A stretch of 55,176 bases of DNA. It comes from Circinella minor. Taxonomy: Eukaryota > Mucoromycota > Mucoromycetes > Mucorales > Lichtheimiaceae. The DNA lies in assembly GCA_016758965.1 (NCBI GenBank), contig JAEPRB010000256.1, positions 1 through 55,176 on the forward strand, in the 5' to 3' direction. Under the pieces are notes generated by a model. The model did no database searches. It was given only the letters and a program-made list of their open reading frames with translations, and was not told the origin of the DNA. Position 1 is the stretch's first letter. Each line of letters begins with the position of its first letter. This document shows, one piece after another, positions 1 through 11,653 of this stretch. A program made the translations under genes and the position numbers.

Positions 1-1384
1 TTTATATTATATATTTTAGTAGAAATTGTTACAATGCCATTCAGAAGTAAAAAAAAAAACGCATATAATCCAAAAGTATAACCTCTTTTTTGTGTTAATA
101 TTCGAGCAAATTGATACTAATGAGCAGTAAAAATTAATATATTTTATATAATATATTTTATTATAATGGTTTCAAGTGTGCAAAGTTAAATAAAGCGAAT
201 ATCATTCATAAGGAGTTATTATAAAAAAAAAAATTGTTTAGTAAGAGAAGTCGTACTGTTAATATCACAGGAGGATTGGTATGCCTGTTGGCGCTGTACC
301 ACTACAGTTGAAAACCCGCGAGAAAAAAATCGCACTGCTAAGAAAAAAAAAATCGCACAGGTAGCACTACCCATTTATTATTCATCATGTATGGAATGGG
401 ATTGATATTCTAATCCAATATTCTGAAAAAACGGTACATAATACATGTACTAAGGTTCCGTAGATATTCCGTTGCGCTGAAAAACTATCACTTCAAGTTT
501 ATCCAAACTGTAGTAGTAACGCAAGACTGGTTTTTACCGTTATTGTTCTTTGCTATTATTATTAGTGGATATCAATATGATGATACTTGGATTTAATAAA
601 TGAACTGGATATTTCGCGGTGATAGAGTCATTTCACGATGGATACAAGAGTAGAGCCAAAACAAATACACTTTTTTTTTTCTTATTTTTCATTGCGGATA
701 TATTATACATGAAAATGAGATAACTAAAATATTAGCAACGTCGAGATATTCTGCAATATAGAAGAAAAACATGGATAATATCGATATTATAAAAAAAAAT
801 TGTCCTAGTCTCTATGTTACGTAGGAACGTGAGCTAGTGTGGATTTGATGGGTAGGAGAGAAAGATGCATAATAATAGACTAGCTAAGAAGAATACAAAA
901 GTAAAAAGCAAAAGTACTGTAACCAAGATACACGTCTCAATTTGTATCATAAAAATAAAATAAATGCGACACAGAAAAGTAGTACTATAAAAAATTTTGG
1001 TGGTACCTGCTTAAAAATTTTTTTTTTATTTTTTTTTATTTTTTTGGCAGGTTTTTTCTTTCGACAAGTAGTTACCCATTATTTAACAAAAAGTAGAGTA
1101 TTTATTTATTTATTTCTATAAAATAAAAATAAGAAAAATAGCTGAAGGATGCATCTTTATATGATTATTATTAATATTTCTCAAACTGACGCAAAAAATT
1201 TTAATGATTCTTTTTTATTTTATTTAGATTCCAGATGCCTGTTTTATAGTTGTTACTATGAAATGCTCATGTTATAAAAAGGTTAAAATTGTAAGGAAAA
1301 AAAGTATATAATAAAATTGTATTTCTTAAATGGAAAGGATTACTATAATATGTTGTAGTGATAAAAAATAAAATTAATTCTATA
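1..1384. other. AT-rich intergenic DNA, no gene seen
   Basis: I see no credible exon here on either strand. The stretch is rich in A and T homopolymers. Around 310-357 the words AAAAAAATCGCAC and AAAAAAAATCGCAC occur twice in close succession as a short local duplication. The left edge of the window may cut a neighbouring gene, but nothing visible identifies it. Confidence 0.6.
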
Positions 1385-1525
1385 CAAAAAAGTGCAAAAC
1401 AACCGTGTGGCCTCGCACGACTAAGCATGTAGCACAGGAGAAAATGCCCGGCAGTGACCCAGGATTCGAACTTGGGCCCCCCGAAAGGGAGTACGAATCT
1501 CAAGCCAAAGGTCCGTGGCTCTTTC
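1385..1525 (-). repeat. tRNA-derived SINE-like element (partial class II tRNA head)
   Basis: Read on the minus strand, positions 1475-1459 form a T-arm with the loop TTCGAAT and a near-match to the Pol III B box (AGTTCGAATCC). Just before it is a long variable-arm hairpin (TCCC, TTTC loop, GGGG) of the kind found in Leu and Ser tRNAs. No proper D-arm or 5' acceptor strand is present, so this is not an intact tRNA gene. The tRNA-like part runs on into about 70 bases of unrelated, GC-richer sequence and ends at a T6 run, a possible Pol III terminator. That layout is typical of a tRNA-derived SINE. A decayed tRNA gene is the main alternative. Confidence 0.5.
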
Positions 1526-2520
1526 TTTTCTTATAATTGAAAAGTAGCTTATTTGACCTACTAATTTGGCGGTAATTAAAAAATGAGAACAGATTCGTTT
1601 GGCGTGAGGCGGACTTTATTATTATAAAAGCTGTCAACAACAAAAAAAAATAATAAAAAAAAAATATCCATGATTTGTATTTTGAAGAATCCGTTTGCTT
1701 TGTGTTACATAGAGGCTATTGATAATCGATGAGAGATATATATGATAATTTTAATATTCTTCTTAATTTCAAATGTTTTATATAATTTAAAATATATACA
1801 AACTATTGATATGTCAACAATTTTTTAATTTTAACATAACAATTTATGTGGAAAATAAAAAAAGCTTAGTCACTAACGGAAAAATAATAATTATGATATA
1901 TTTTAAAAAAATAATATAGATCGATGCTCATTGTGGTATATGTGCACTGCATAACTACCTAATCATAATAATCCTAATATAATTATAGTATAAATTGACA
2001 AGCAAAGCTTATAATAAACACACATTGGCTGATTTACAAATAATCATCACCGTATAAATAATAATTATAATAGATCGTATATATATAATAATAATCATAA
2101 ATCATACACATCATAAAGAAGATCATCAAATATAAAGATATTTATTTATTCACATAATAATATACCTACAATAATACCCATCCACAAAGGATAGGAAATG
2201 TAAAATAGAAACATATATAAATACTCACATCAAATGAGAAATAATAGTGGCCATTCATTCTTTTTTTATCACATCTTTTATAATCAATCAATAATAAAGG
2301 ATATATAAAATTCTCACAATATTTATTCTTGTTATTCATTTCTATTCTATTCACTTCTATTCTATTTAACTATTTTCTTTTTATCATCTATATCCCAGTT
2401 ATAGTTCTTTTGCTATTTACTTTATATTCTTTTTATCAATCATCATTTTCTCCTACCTATTGTATTAATACTGCTAAAAAAATGTATTATACGTAAAGTA
2501 GTATTTATAATGATATAATC
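1526..2520. other. AT-rich intergenic DNA, no gene seen
   Basis: Nothing coding is recognisable. The short open frames are AT-biased and have no family features. There are many TA and ATA simple-sequence runs. Confidence 0.6.
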
Positions 2521-3140
2521 TATTAAATTATCACAAAAAGTAAATCAATATTTAAAAGGAAGAGTGGAAATTACCAACAAGTTAAAAAAAGAGCTATAAT
2601 TTCCATGAATACCCAAGTTATATATTGTGATTTAGGTTTCTTTTCATTTTTTATGTATCTAAATTCTTTATATAACACTGAATATAGCATCACTACTTCA
2701 CTACTACGTAAGGAGCTAAAAAGTGTACTAATATTAAAATTATTGCTTAAATATGATAACAACAAAAACCTAAACTTTATGATTCTTAGTTTACTGTGCA
2801 TTCATTCACCATAAATATATACATGATTTTTCTATAAATTTGTGCCCAGTGAAAGCGAATGTTTGTGTTTCTATATATATATATATATATATTGCGCTGT
2901 TATATAAATTTTATTTATATTGATAGGCTATTTATAAATCAAAAAAAAAATATATAAAAAGGACGACCGCAATATCTCTTATTCGGAGATAGTTAGCAAG
3001 AAATGACTTTTAGTGCATAATCCATCCAATACAGTCATTCTCGGTTACATGTTTAACGGCTTTAATTGTTCTAGTACCAATGCATTTATTTCACTCAACT
3101 TGTCTCACTGAACGCTTATTACGTATGATGATATTTTAAG
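2521..3140. repeat. Dispersed ~600 bp repeat, copy A
   Basis: This stretch aligns by eye, in the same orientation, with 6341-6925. Shared landmarks in order are ATCACAAAAAGT near the left end, TTCTTAGTTTACT in the middle (TATCTTAGTTTACT in copy B), GAAGCGAA/GAAAGCGAA, AAATGACTTTTAGT, ACAGTCATTCT, ACATGTTTAAC, and CTCACTGAACGCTT (CTCACCGAACGCTT in copy B). The copies differ by substitutions and small indels. The only open frames (69 and 76 codons) overlap on opposite strands and are not shared, so the repeat looks non-coding. It could be a decayed transposable element or an old duplication. Confidence 0.65.
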
Positions 3141-5076
3141 TTTAAAAGCAATTATTCTAACCCATGTCATACTTCCTCATCTTCTTCACATTGGCTAGAG
3201 CTTTTACTACTATATTAAGAAGAAGAGAATAGGATACAAGATAGGCGCACTAGTTCTTGTAGCCATTATGGCTTTGTAAATTGGGAGTTCGGCGTAATAA
3301 CCTGGCACTAACGATGCTAGATTTATTATAGTTTTTTGAAGTAAAGATGTCAAAACTCTGTCACTTGCCAATAAAAACACAGTTCTTTCACTTAATAATT
3401 TGAAGATTCAGAGATAAGAAAAAAAAATAATAGCTTTGTTTTATTCATGAAATATTCCATGAAATATACGGCACTTCTATATATGTGTTAATAGGAGATT
3501 TCATACAACTCTTACTACCCCACAGGAACCATTTCATATTAGCATCATAGCATTATATTCTCAAAAAAAGCAGCTCTTGTCATTAAGATCATTAGTTTGA
3601 GGCGATTTAAAAAAGATATATTACCACTATACTGCTTCATAATGCATATGGTAATGGTGTCCAACATGATTTCCCTTGAGAGCAACGTATTGTGAAATCT
3701 TCTTGATAAATATATTTCCTTTCTTTTGAAAAATCCTTTAATAATACTTTTTCTACTCGTGTGAAAATAACTATGTAGTTTTTTTTTGCTACGTAGTAGC
3801 CTTACAATTGCTAGGATTGCATGATAATGATAATCAAACACGGCCAAACACTACACTTAACCCGATCATTGAAAATAGTTTCCAAGAATAAACAAAAAAG
3901 AATGGTCGGATATATAAATACTTGCAAGAGTCGGTTCTGAAATCTCATCTTTGGTTCTTGTCCTAGGTTAAAAGAATATTTCAAAGCTATATCTTAGTAA
4001 CTTATCAGAAACCGTACAACAATATTATTAAATAGTAAAGAAAAAATAACACATCCTACAATATATAGAATCTTAAACTATAAATAGATAAAGATGGTAG
4101 AAGTATATACTCTTTTTTTTACGTACTTACTTTTACTGTTTTTATTATTACGTTACCTGCTTTAGATTATCTTTCTTTATTTTTTTGTGAATCCATCATA
4201 TTGTGACATGATATATATATATATATATATATATATCTATTTGAAAGAGTCAATTCCTAAATCTACTCCTTTAATTCTCTATGATAACTTTGTTGAGAAA
4301 ATTCAGCTATTACTTTTATAGGATCCATTCATGAAGCTAATCCTTTGATTATTAGGTATAACTTTATGATGAATCTCCCATTATTTTAATACAAAAAACA
4401 TAAAACTTCATATTATTAGTTAATGAGCACTCTAAATCAATTAGTAGAGTGGGATGTTATTTGATAGCATCGACATCTATGCCACTCTAGAAGCGTAGTC
4501 GCAGTAGATTAAATATGTAATTGGTCAATGCAAGTTATTTAATTGACTGAACCGTCCAATATTTTGCTCACTTTCTGCAACTCTTTTTTTTATTTAATTT
4601 GCCTTTTGTTTTTCTTCTAAAGGGATGGACTACTCATATATTTTTATGAGCTTTTATATCCCGTAACTTTTTTTTATGTGATTCCTTTTTTCTTTTCATT
4701 TTTGACACAAATGACACACAAAAGATGAATGACAAATAAAGTATTATGATGCAAGGTCAAAAGCAACGACACAGATAAGGCATATATGTTGATAAAGTAA
4801 GCCTTTCTATCTTTCAATAATAAAGAGACCGACGTTTCAATATAAGCACTGGATATGTCCAGTTCTTTTTAAATAGCCCGTGGTTTATAAGACGTTATAG
4901 TCAAAACCATCAAAGTATATTGAACTGTGTTATCTGCTTTTATCTTAAAGATTTAATTCGTTAGAAATAATAAGATCTTGAGTGAGTACTTGCTTATAAA
5001 TGGTTCTTTTTCTTTTTCATAAAGAAACTCATTTTGATAATGATAAAGCTTATTGTTTTTTAATATTGTTTTATTT
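3141..5076. other. AT-rich intergenic DNA, no confident gene
   Basis: A 100-codon minus-strand open frame at 3545-3847 has no motif or family resemblance that I can see and is probably chance. A TA-dinucleotide run lies at about 4209-4237. Two similar blocks near 4250-4290 and 4320-4360 resemble blocks near 12005-12110 (see findings). Confidence 0.5.
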
Positions 5077-5427
5077 TTAGATAACATAATCAAATACAAT
5101 TTTATTTGGATTTGGATTTGAATTTGAATTTTGTTTTTTGTTTTTATCTTCTTCTTCTTCTTCTTCTTCTTGATCTTGATTTTGTTCGTCGTCGTCTTCT
5201 TTTTCATCGTCTTCCTCTTCTTCTTCGAGGTCCTCTTTAGGCTCTTCGTCTTCTTTGATGGAAGACAAACTTCCAAACATATCTTTTAATTTTTTTTTAT
5301 TCTTTTTATAGTTTTTAAATGATAAAGATTTCAATTTGTGTAGTCGATTTTTTCATTTTCTTCTTACTATATGTTTGATTGACTTTGCTTTTTGTTTTTC
5401 TTTTCTGCTTAATTTTTCTTTTGTCAT
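5077..5427 (-). CDS. Small charged protein, Lys-rich N-terminus and acidic middle (predicted)
   Basis: This is a predicted two-exon gene: exon 1 5427-5368 and exon 2 5301-5077, giving 94 residues. The intron begins GTAAGAAG and ends AAAAAG, keeps the frame, and removes an in-frame TGA. The first 20 residues are dominated by Lys, Glu and Ser and start MTKEKLSRKEKQ. After KKKLKDMFGSL comes a run of about 35 residues that is almost all Glu and Asp, then an Asn/Pro-rich tail. A basic patch followed by an acidic block is common in small nucleolar or ribosome-assembly proteins, but I recognise no family. If the intron is wrong, the TGA breaks the frame and the region may only be low-complexity sequence. 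Confidence 0.35.
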
Positions 5428-5705
5428 TCTTGTCAATTATAAATAAAAAATAATTATTAATAAAAATTAATATTTGAGTTCTGTTTTAATTTAACATTGA
5501 CAACAAAAAGAAGAACCCAATTACTTGTATGTGTGTGTGTGCGTGTGTGTGCTGTGTGTTTTTAAAACGAAAGAAAAGGGAAAGAAATGTTGAACAATGC
5601 AAACGAATATTTTAAATTTTTTTACTGAGCCCAAAAATTTCAAAGCAAAATATAAAAAAAAAATTCATGCGCAGCTATTTTAAGGAAAGGGCCGTAAAAT
5701 TGACT

Positions 5706-5898
5706 ATTATTCTTCATGGTGTACTGACATAGATTGTGTAATCACTCTTTCTTTGTTTATTTCCAAGTACAGATATATATATATATATATTTGCATGAAT
5801 ACTAGCTATTTGTTGTTCTTTTATCATGAGAGTGACTGGTAGAAAAATAAAGGGTAGGGGGGGAACAATGTAAATGTCAGTACACCATGAAGAATAAT
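5706..5898. repeat. Perfect 25 bp inverted repeat bounding a 193 bp fold-back unit
   Basis: Bases 5706-5730 are the exact reverse complement of 5874-5898, with about 143 bp between them. The arms begin ATTATTCTTCATGG. Perfect identity in otherwise drifting AT-rich DNA suggests a young MITE-like element or a hairpin that is kept or transcribed. A TA run lies inside the loop at about 5773-5791. No target-site duplication is obvious. Confidence 0.7.
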
Positions 5899-6340
5899 CG
5901 AATCGAGCCATCGTTCGATCAGAGGCCTCAACTTAGAAGACAACATCTGCCATGTATCATTTACATTATTACTATTTAATGTCAATTTCAATTATAATAT
6001 TTATTTGCGTTCTGATCATTGGGTTACTGTAAGAAATATGATAATTAATGCTCGTTGGGACTAACTAAGTTATGAGCTTTATATATTAATGAGATATAAT
6101 ATGTTTATTTTTATAGAAGACGTACGTGATTATCTCATTTTGATATAAGTACTACAGCGTTCATTTATGTAATCTATGAATTAAACAGTCTTCTATTTAG
6201 ATGAAGAAAGCAATATGTTTCAATAAGTTGACAAATAAAAATGTTTTTATACTGTAAAAAGAAGCATATCTGTATTAAAAGAAAAAAGAGTACAAAGAAA
6301 AAAAGATTAAGTGAATGATTAAGGTCTTAGAACGATTCAA
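5899..6340. other. AT-rich intergenic DNA, no gene seen
   Basis: I see no exon or structured element in this stretch. It separates the fold-back unit from repeat copy B. Confidence 0.6.
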
Positions 6341-6925
6341 TCTACTAATTTTATCACAAAAAGTTAATCAATACTCGAAAGAACGAGTGGGAAGTATTAA
6401 AAAAGTGAAGTTTTTGTGATCTAAATAAATTATAATAAGTACAAAACTATTATTTGAATATGACTATAAGAACCCATGCTTTACTATCTTAGTTTACTAA
6501 ACATCCTAGGTACACGCAATTTTCTTCAAGTATTTCCACAAAGCATAATGTAGATTTGCTCTCAGTAGAAGCGAAAGTTTGCGGTTTTTATGATTTTTTC
6601 TTACGTTGCCCGCGAAACGAATTTGCGTTAGTAGTTTTGTGTCAATGTTTTTGCATTCCTATTTTTCCAATGTTATTTAGACTTTACTATAATATCAATC
6701 TTTTCTACATTAGTAAGCTAAATATAAGGACAAAAAAGTACAATGGACAACCGTAGCATTTTTTTTTCGAGAAAATTACCAAAAAATGACTTTTAGTCCT
6801 TGATCCATTTCAATACAGTCATTCTTGGTGACATGTTTAACAGTTTCAATTATTCTTACGTAGTACCAGTTTATTCTTTCCATTCAACTTGCCTCACCGA
6901 ACGCTTGTCATGATTATATTATTAA
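6341..6925. repeat. Dispersed ~600 bp repeat, copy B
   Basis: This is the second copy of the repeat at 2521-3140, in direct orientation about 3.8 kb downstream. The best conserved part is the right-hand half, about 6780-6905. The 66-codon open frame at 6556-6756 is not preserved in copy A, which argues against coding. Confidence 0.65.
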
Positions 6926-9118
6926 GTGTACAATAATCGGTCATCCGCTATTAAATTATGCTACGTAGCACGTAATAGGCGAAAAAAGACTATGTATTAT
7001 CTCAACTTTGTTTCTTCATGAAAAGAAAGCTTTACAATTATCATCCACTAAACTTTTTTTTCCTATACTTTCTTTTCTTGCAATTCAAATAATCCTTTTT
7101 TTTCTATGTACTGTTAGTGTAGGCTGAAGAATCATTTTTGTTTAGCAACTTATTGAGACATATTCTTTTACCTGATTAAAAAATTCTTTAACACAATATG
7201 ATGAGATAGCCATGTACGCACACTATATATATATATGATTATGTTTATAGTACATACATACGTGTAACAAGAAAAGTAGATATATAAATATTTTACTCTC
7301 TTCTATACATAGAATTAAATGTCAATATAACAACTTTTTTCTTAGTAAATTGTTACAAATATATTCTTCGCGCGAATAACTTCCAATTTATGTCATGCAC
7401 AATTTAGAATTACTGCCAACAAAAAAATTGTAAATTACGACGAAACTAAACGCATCATATAGAAGCAAAAAAAAAAAAATCTCAACGTTCAAACTTATAC
7501 CATAATAAATCTCTCGCAAATTGTATCAATATTCTGTCCTTGTTTGTGTCCATATTTTAGACAGCATATACATACATAGTAATAAGACATATAATTTTGT
7601 TACTGTAATCTTATAAATTCTTCTTTCCCGTACAAAACGGATCGGAACATTACATACAATTTAAAATATTTTATATATTTCGTACGGTGAATAAGCTTTA
7701 TTCCTAAAAAAAAAGATTAAAACAACTATACAAAGGTTGAAACATATGATTCTTTGTTCATATTCTTCTTGATTACAGACCTAGTACGTACTAATTGAAT
7801 ATTCTCTTATATAATATACTCTTTCGAAAATACCTGTATATAAAGAAGACCTTAAAATAAAAAGAGGTCTCCAATGGAAAAAAAACAACCGACTGGCGTT
7901 AATTAACAAAAATTATATCATTTTACTACCCGTCTTTGTTGCAATCTCCTAGTGCGTAACCTTTAACCTAAATAAAAGTTATCTGTTGGTATTATTCTTG
8001 TATAATATATTCAACATAAATCTTGCTATTTATCACAACCATCTATCCTTTTACGTATATATATATATATGGTTCCGATTTCATGTTGTAAACAGACATT
8101 ATAACGTTAACCATTCTTTGAACCTGAAGCAGGAAAAAAAAACAATTAGACCGAAAAGAATTACCGATATACGTCCTGGTGCCAGCCATTTGGCATTTGG
8201 CACGGAAAAACAAGTTTTTCCGTATCTGGGTTTCACATAAAGCAAAAGATTTCCTCAAACTTGTTTTACGTAACTATTATTATGGTTTAATACCATTCTA
8301 ACTCACTCATATGATAAGCATTATTTGCTTGTAAGTATACACTATAATTTTCGCTGCTAATATCATTTTTATATGTGAATTTACTCTGAGCAAATAGTGT
8401 AGACTTAAATTATAAGAAGTCCTATATTCTCGTGAGTCTGACAAACATGTGTCATAGTAAAATGATAACTGCACATTGTATGTATACAGGAAAGGAGGAG
8501 AGCAAATAAATCAAAATAAAACGTTACAATTTAATTTTTCAAACATCACCTTGTACATATATATTTTATGTTTCATTTGGGTATCTAAGCAGCAAGTATC
8601 TAAGCAGCAAGTAACTATGTATGTATTTACTTTAAACAAATAGTAGTTAGACTATATGTTTTATTATCTTTCCCGTGTTTACTACTCTATTATTTAAACA
8701 ATCGGCAGTACTCTATAACAACAAAGTAAAGATATAGGTTAACAAATTTACTACCATAATAACGATAGTAATAATAGTGAAATGAAGAAGACTGAAAAAG
8801 AATAAAAAGGCTTAGGTAATTTCACATGGTGTAATTTAGATACACAACTAAGAAAAAAAAATATGGGACTTATGTGTTCCTTCTATATTTGTATATTACA
8901 CACCGACATATCAAAACCCAAATTGAGAGTAATTTTTTTTAAGAGCATACACAAAGGAGTGGTGTAAGCGCGAATTTTCCTTAAATGGTTGCCTGAGAAT
9001 CATCCGTCAGCAGAAAAGCAAAATAGAAATTGCTTTTTTTTTTTTCTATTCTATATCAATAACTTCTTTTTTTTTCTCTCATTCCTTTTTATTTTTCTCC
9101 ATTCTCTTATAATATACA
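6926..9118. other. Intergenic DNA and putative promoter of the aldehyde dehydrogenase gene
   Basis: No gene is visible in this 2.2 kb. Two short overlapping frames near 7990-8260 lie on opposite strands and show no family features. The last 100 bases before 9119 are T/C-rich, like the leaders of the other genes here. The words GCAGCAAGTATCTAA and GCAGCAAGTAACTA sit in tandem near 8591-8617. Confidence 0.5.
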
Positions 9119-11653
9119 ATGAGTTCCGTACTTACTTATACCCCCTATGACTCTATTGAAGACAGCGTTCATCTCGTTCGTCGTGTATATGAAACTGGTA
9201 CAATTAAAAAAAAACTACATAATACTCGAGATTCGTTTTTATTTGTTGATCTGGTTTATTGAATGAACAAACACGATCTTTTTTTTAAAAATAAAATAAA
9301 ATAAAAAATAGGCAAGACGCGTAGCATAGCGTTCCGTAAGGTTCAACTCCAACGTCTTTATGATCTTGTTAAAGATAACGAAGAGCGTTTCTATGAAGCC
9401 CTTGTTAAAGATATGAATAAGCCCCGTACTGAGGCTTTAACTGGTGATATTGCACCCTCTTTGGAAGAATGTCTTTACTTCCTTGACGTATGTTTATTTT
9501 TTCTTTTTAATTATTTTCAGCTTATTATGGAAAAGAAAAAATGGTAAAAAAAAAGGAAGACTTATATAACAATATATAATATACTGTTTTAGAATCTTGA
9601 CAATCTTTCTAAGGATGTAAAAGTCAAGCCTCGTATGCAAATGAACGCTATGGATGATCTTGTAATTCGCAAGGAACCTCTTGGTTCCGTACTTATTCTC
9701 GGTAAAATCTTTTGTTCTCTATCTATATTTTTATCTATCGACCTTTTTTATTATTATTATTATAATTTGAAACTAATATAAAATGGTGTCAAAAATTAAA
9801 TAGGTTGCTGGAATTACCCTGTTCAGGTAATAAAAAAAGCAAACACAATATTACTTAGTACAACAAACATAACTACCATGATAATTAATACATTCTAAAA
9901 TATATTAAAATGAAAATCCACTTAACTTTTTTTTTTGTTCGACCCATAGCTTTCCCTTGTCCCTCTTGCTGGTGCTATTGCAGCTGGTAACACAGTCATC
10001 TTGAAGGTATTACATGAATTTAATAATAAATGAGTCAACGTGAATTTTTATTACTATCGGCATGTGAAGTGAATTATATTCTAATGATGATTATTTTAAT
10101 AGCTCTCGGAAGTCTCTGCACATACCGCGGCCCTTATCACCGAGCTTTTCCCCAAGTACTTGGATAGTCACTGCTATCGTATTGTCAATGGTGCTGTTGA
10201 TGAAACCACCGCTTTGTTAAAATATAAGTTTGATCATATCTTTTATACTGGTAGTCCTCAAGTTGGTAAGATTGTCATGAAGGCAGCTTCTGAACATCTT
10301 ACTGGTGTTACTTTGGAACTCGGTGGTAAATCGTAAGTAAAATTTTTTAAATAAATATTTGTAGTTATGGAAGTAAGTGAGGGAAAAATTAATTTGGACT
10401 CTAATGCATGCTTAAAAATTATTTATTAGACCAGCAATCATTTTGCCTGATGCTGATCTTAGCATTGTTGCCAACCGTATTGGTTTTGGTAAATTCTATA
10501 ACTGTGGTCAGGTAATTAATATATACATCCGATGGAAGATAGAGAAAATACGTAGGATAGGACATGAAAATAGATAAGTAAAAAAAAATACTGATAATGA
10601 TTATGTGAATGAATGGATGAATATCTATAGATTTGTATCGCTGTTGACTATGTCTTGGTTCCTGAAGATAAGATGGATGCATTTGCTGAAGCATTCCGTA
10701 AAACCATTAAGACATGGTTCGGTGAAGATCCAAAGCAATCCCCCAACTACGCTCGTATGGTTTCCGAACGTCATGTCGATCGTGTTGTTGGCATGTTGCA
10801 AAACCGTGAAAGTGGCGCTATTGCATTCGGTGGTGAATTTGATCGTAATGAACGTTATATTGCCCCTACTCTTGTCACCGACGTCAAGTTTAAGGATCAA
10901 GTTCTCATGGGTGATGAAATCTTTGGTCCTATTCTTCCAGTTATTCCTTACTCTAACTTGGATGATGCTATTCATATGGTGAACCAAAAGTAAGTTTACA
11001 AATAAAATGGATCATCTATTGGTAGAAATATATTTGAAAATTGAAAGTAGATATTGAAATTTATTATTATTATTACTTTTATAGCTTGCCACCGCTTGTA
11101 CTCTATGCATTCACTGGCAAAAAGAAATTAGCTCAAAAGAGTAAGTTGAATCATGAAAAATGTGATATATACATTTACTATTAAAATTTTAATAATTCTA
11201 AATATATGTATTATATTATTATCATAGTTTTGGATAATACCCAATCTGGTGGTGTGTGCATTAATGACTGTTTGATGCATCAAGCAGGTAAATAAATTTT
11301 TAATTTTTTTTTTCAATCGTAAATATACTCGATATTATTTATTAATTTTAAATATAAATACATTAGAATATTCTTTACCTTTCGGTGGTATTGGTAACTC
11401 TGGTATTGGTAACTATCATGGTGAACGATCATACAGAGCTTTCACACACGAACGTTCCGTAATGGCAAAGAAATTGAACATGGAAAGCCTTATTGCTGTT
11501 CGTTATCCTCCTTATACCGATAAACGCACCAATATGATGCGTATGCTTATGGTGACTTCTCCACTTTCCTTGAAAATCAAGGCTTACAAGGGTGCGTTCA
11601 AGAAGCTGGCTCTGCTTATCGCATTGTTTGTCGTTTATTCTAAACGTCGTTAA
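9119..11653 (+). CDS. HFD1: Fatty aldehyde dehydrogenase (ALDH3/Hfd1 family), tail-anchored
   Basis: This enzyme oxidises medium- and long-chain aldehydes to fatty acids with NAD(P)+. I predict 11 exons: 9119-9197, 9312-9487, 9593-9701, 9804-9826, 9950-10006, 10103-10332, 10430-10511, 10631-10989, 11085-11140, 11228-11287 and 11367-11653. All joins keep frame and give 505 residues. Visible motifs are CWNYPVQ, NTVILK (NAD binding), [13 protein letters not shown] [18 protein letters not shown] with the general-base Glu, NCGQICIA with the catalytic Cys, and [12 protein letters not shown] near the end. The C-terminus is a hydrophobic stretch ([10 protein letters not shown]) followed by YSKRR, as in ALDH3A2 and yeast Hfd1, which predicts an endoplasmic reticulum, peroxisomal or outer mitochondrial tail anchor. 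The first ATG after a T/C-rich leader was chosen; length and start agree with the family. Confidence 0.93.

Noticed and set aside
1385..1525. Intact tRNA-Leu or tRNA-Ser gene
   Set aside because: The D-arm and 5' acceptor strand are missing. Only the variable arm and T-arm are convincing, so a SINE or remnant is more likely.
3545..3847. 100-residue minus-strand protein
   Set aside because: No motif, no family features and no leader or splice context.
4953..5276. Lys/Gln-rich 107-residue protein overlapping the small charged gene
   Set aside because: It is a shifted frame of the GAA/GAC-rich tract. The acidic frame joins better to an upstream exon with a normal start.
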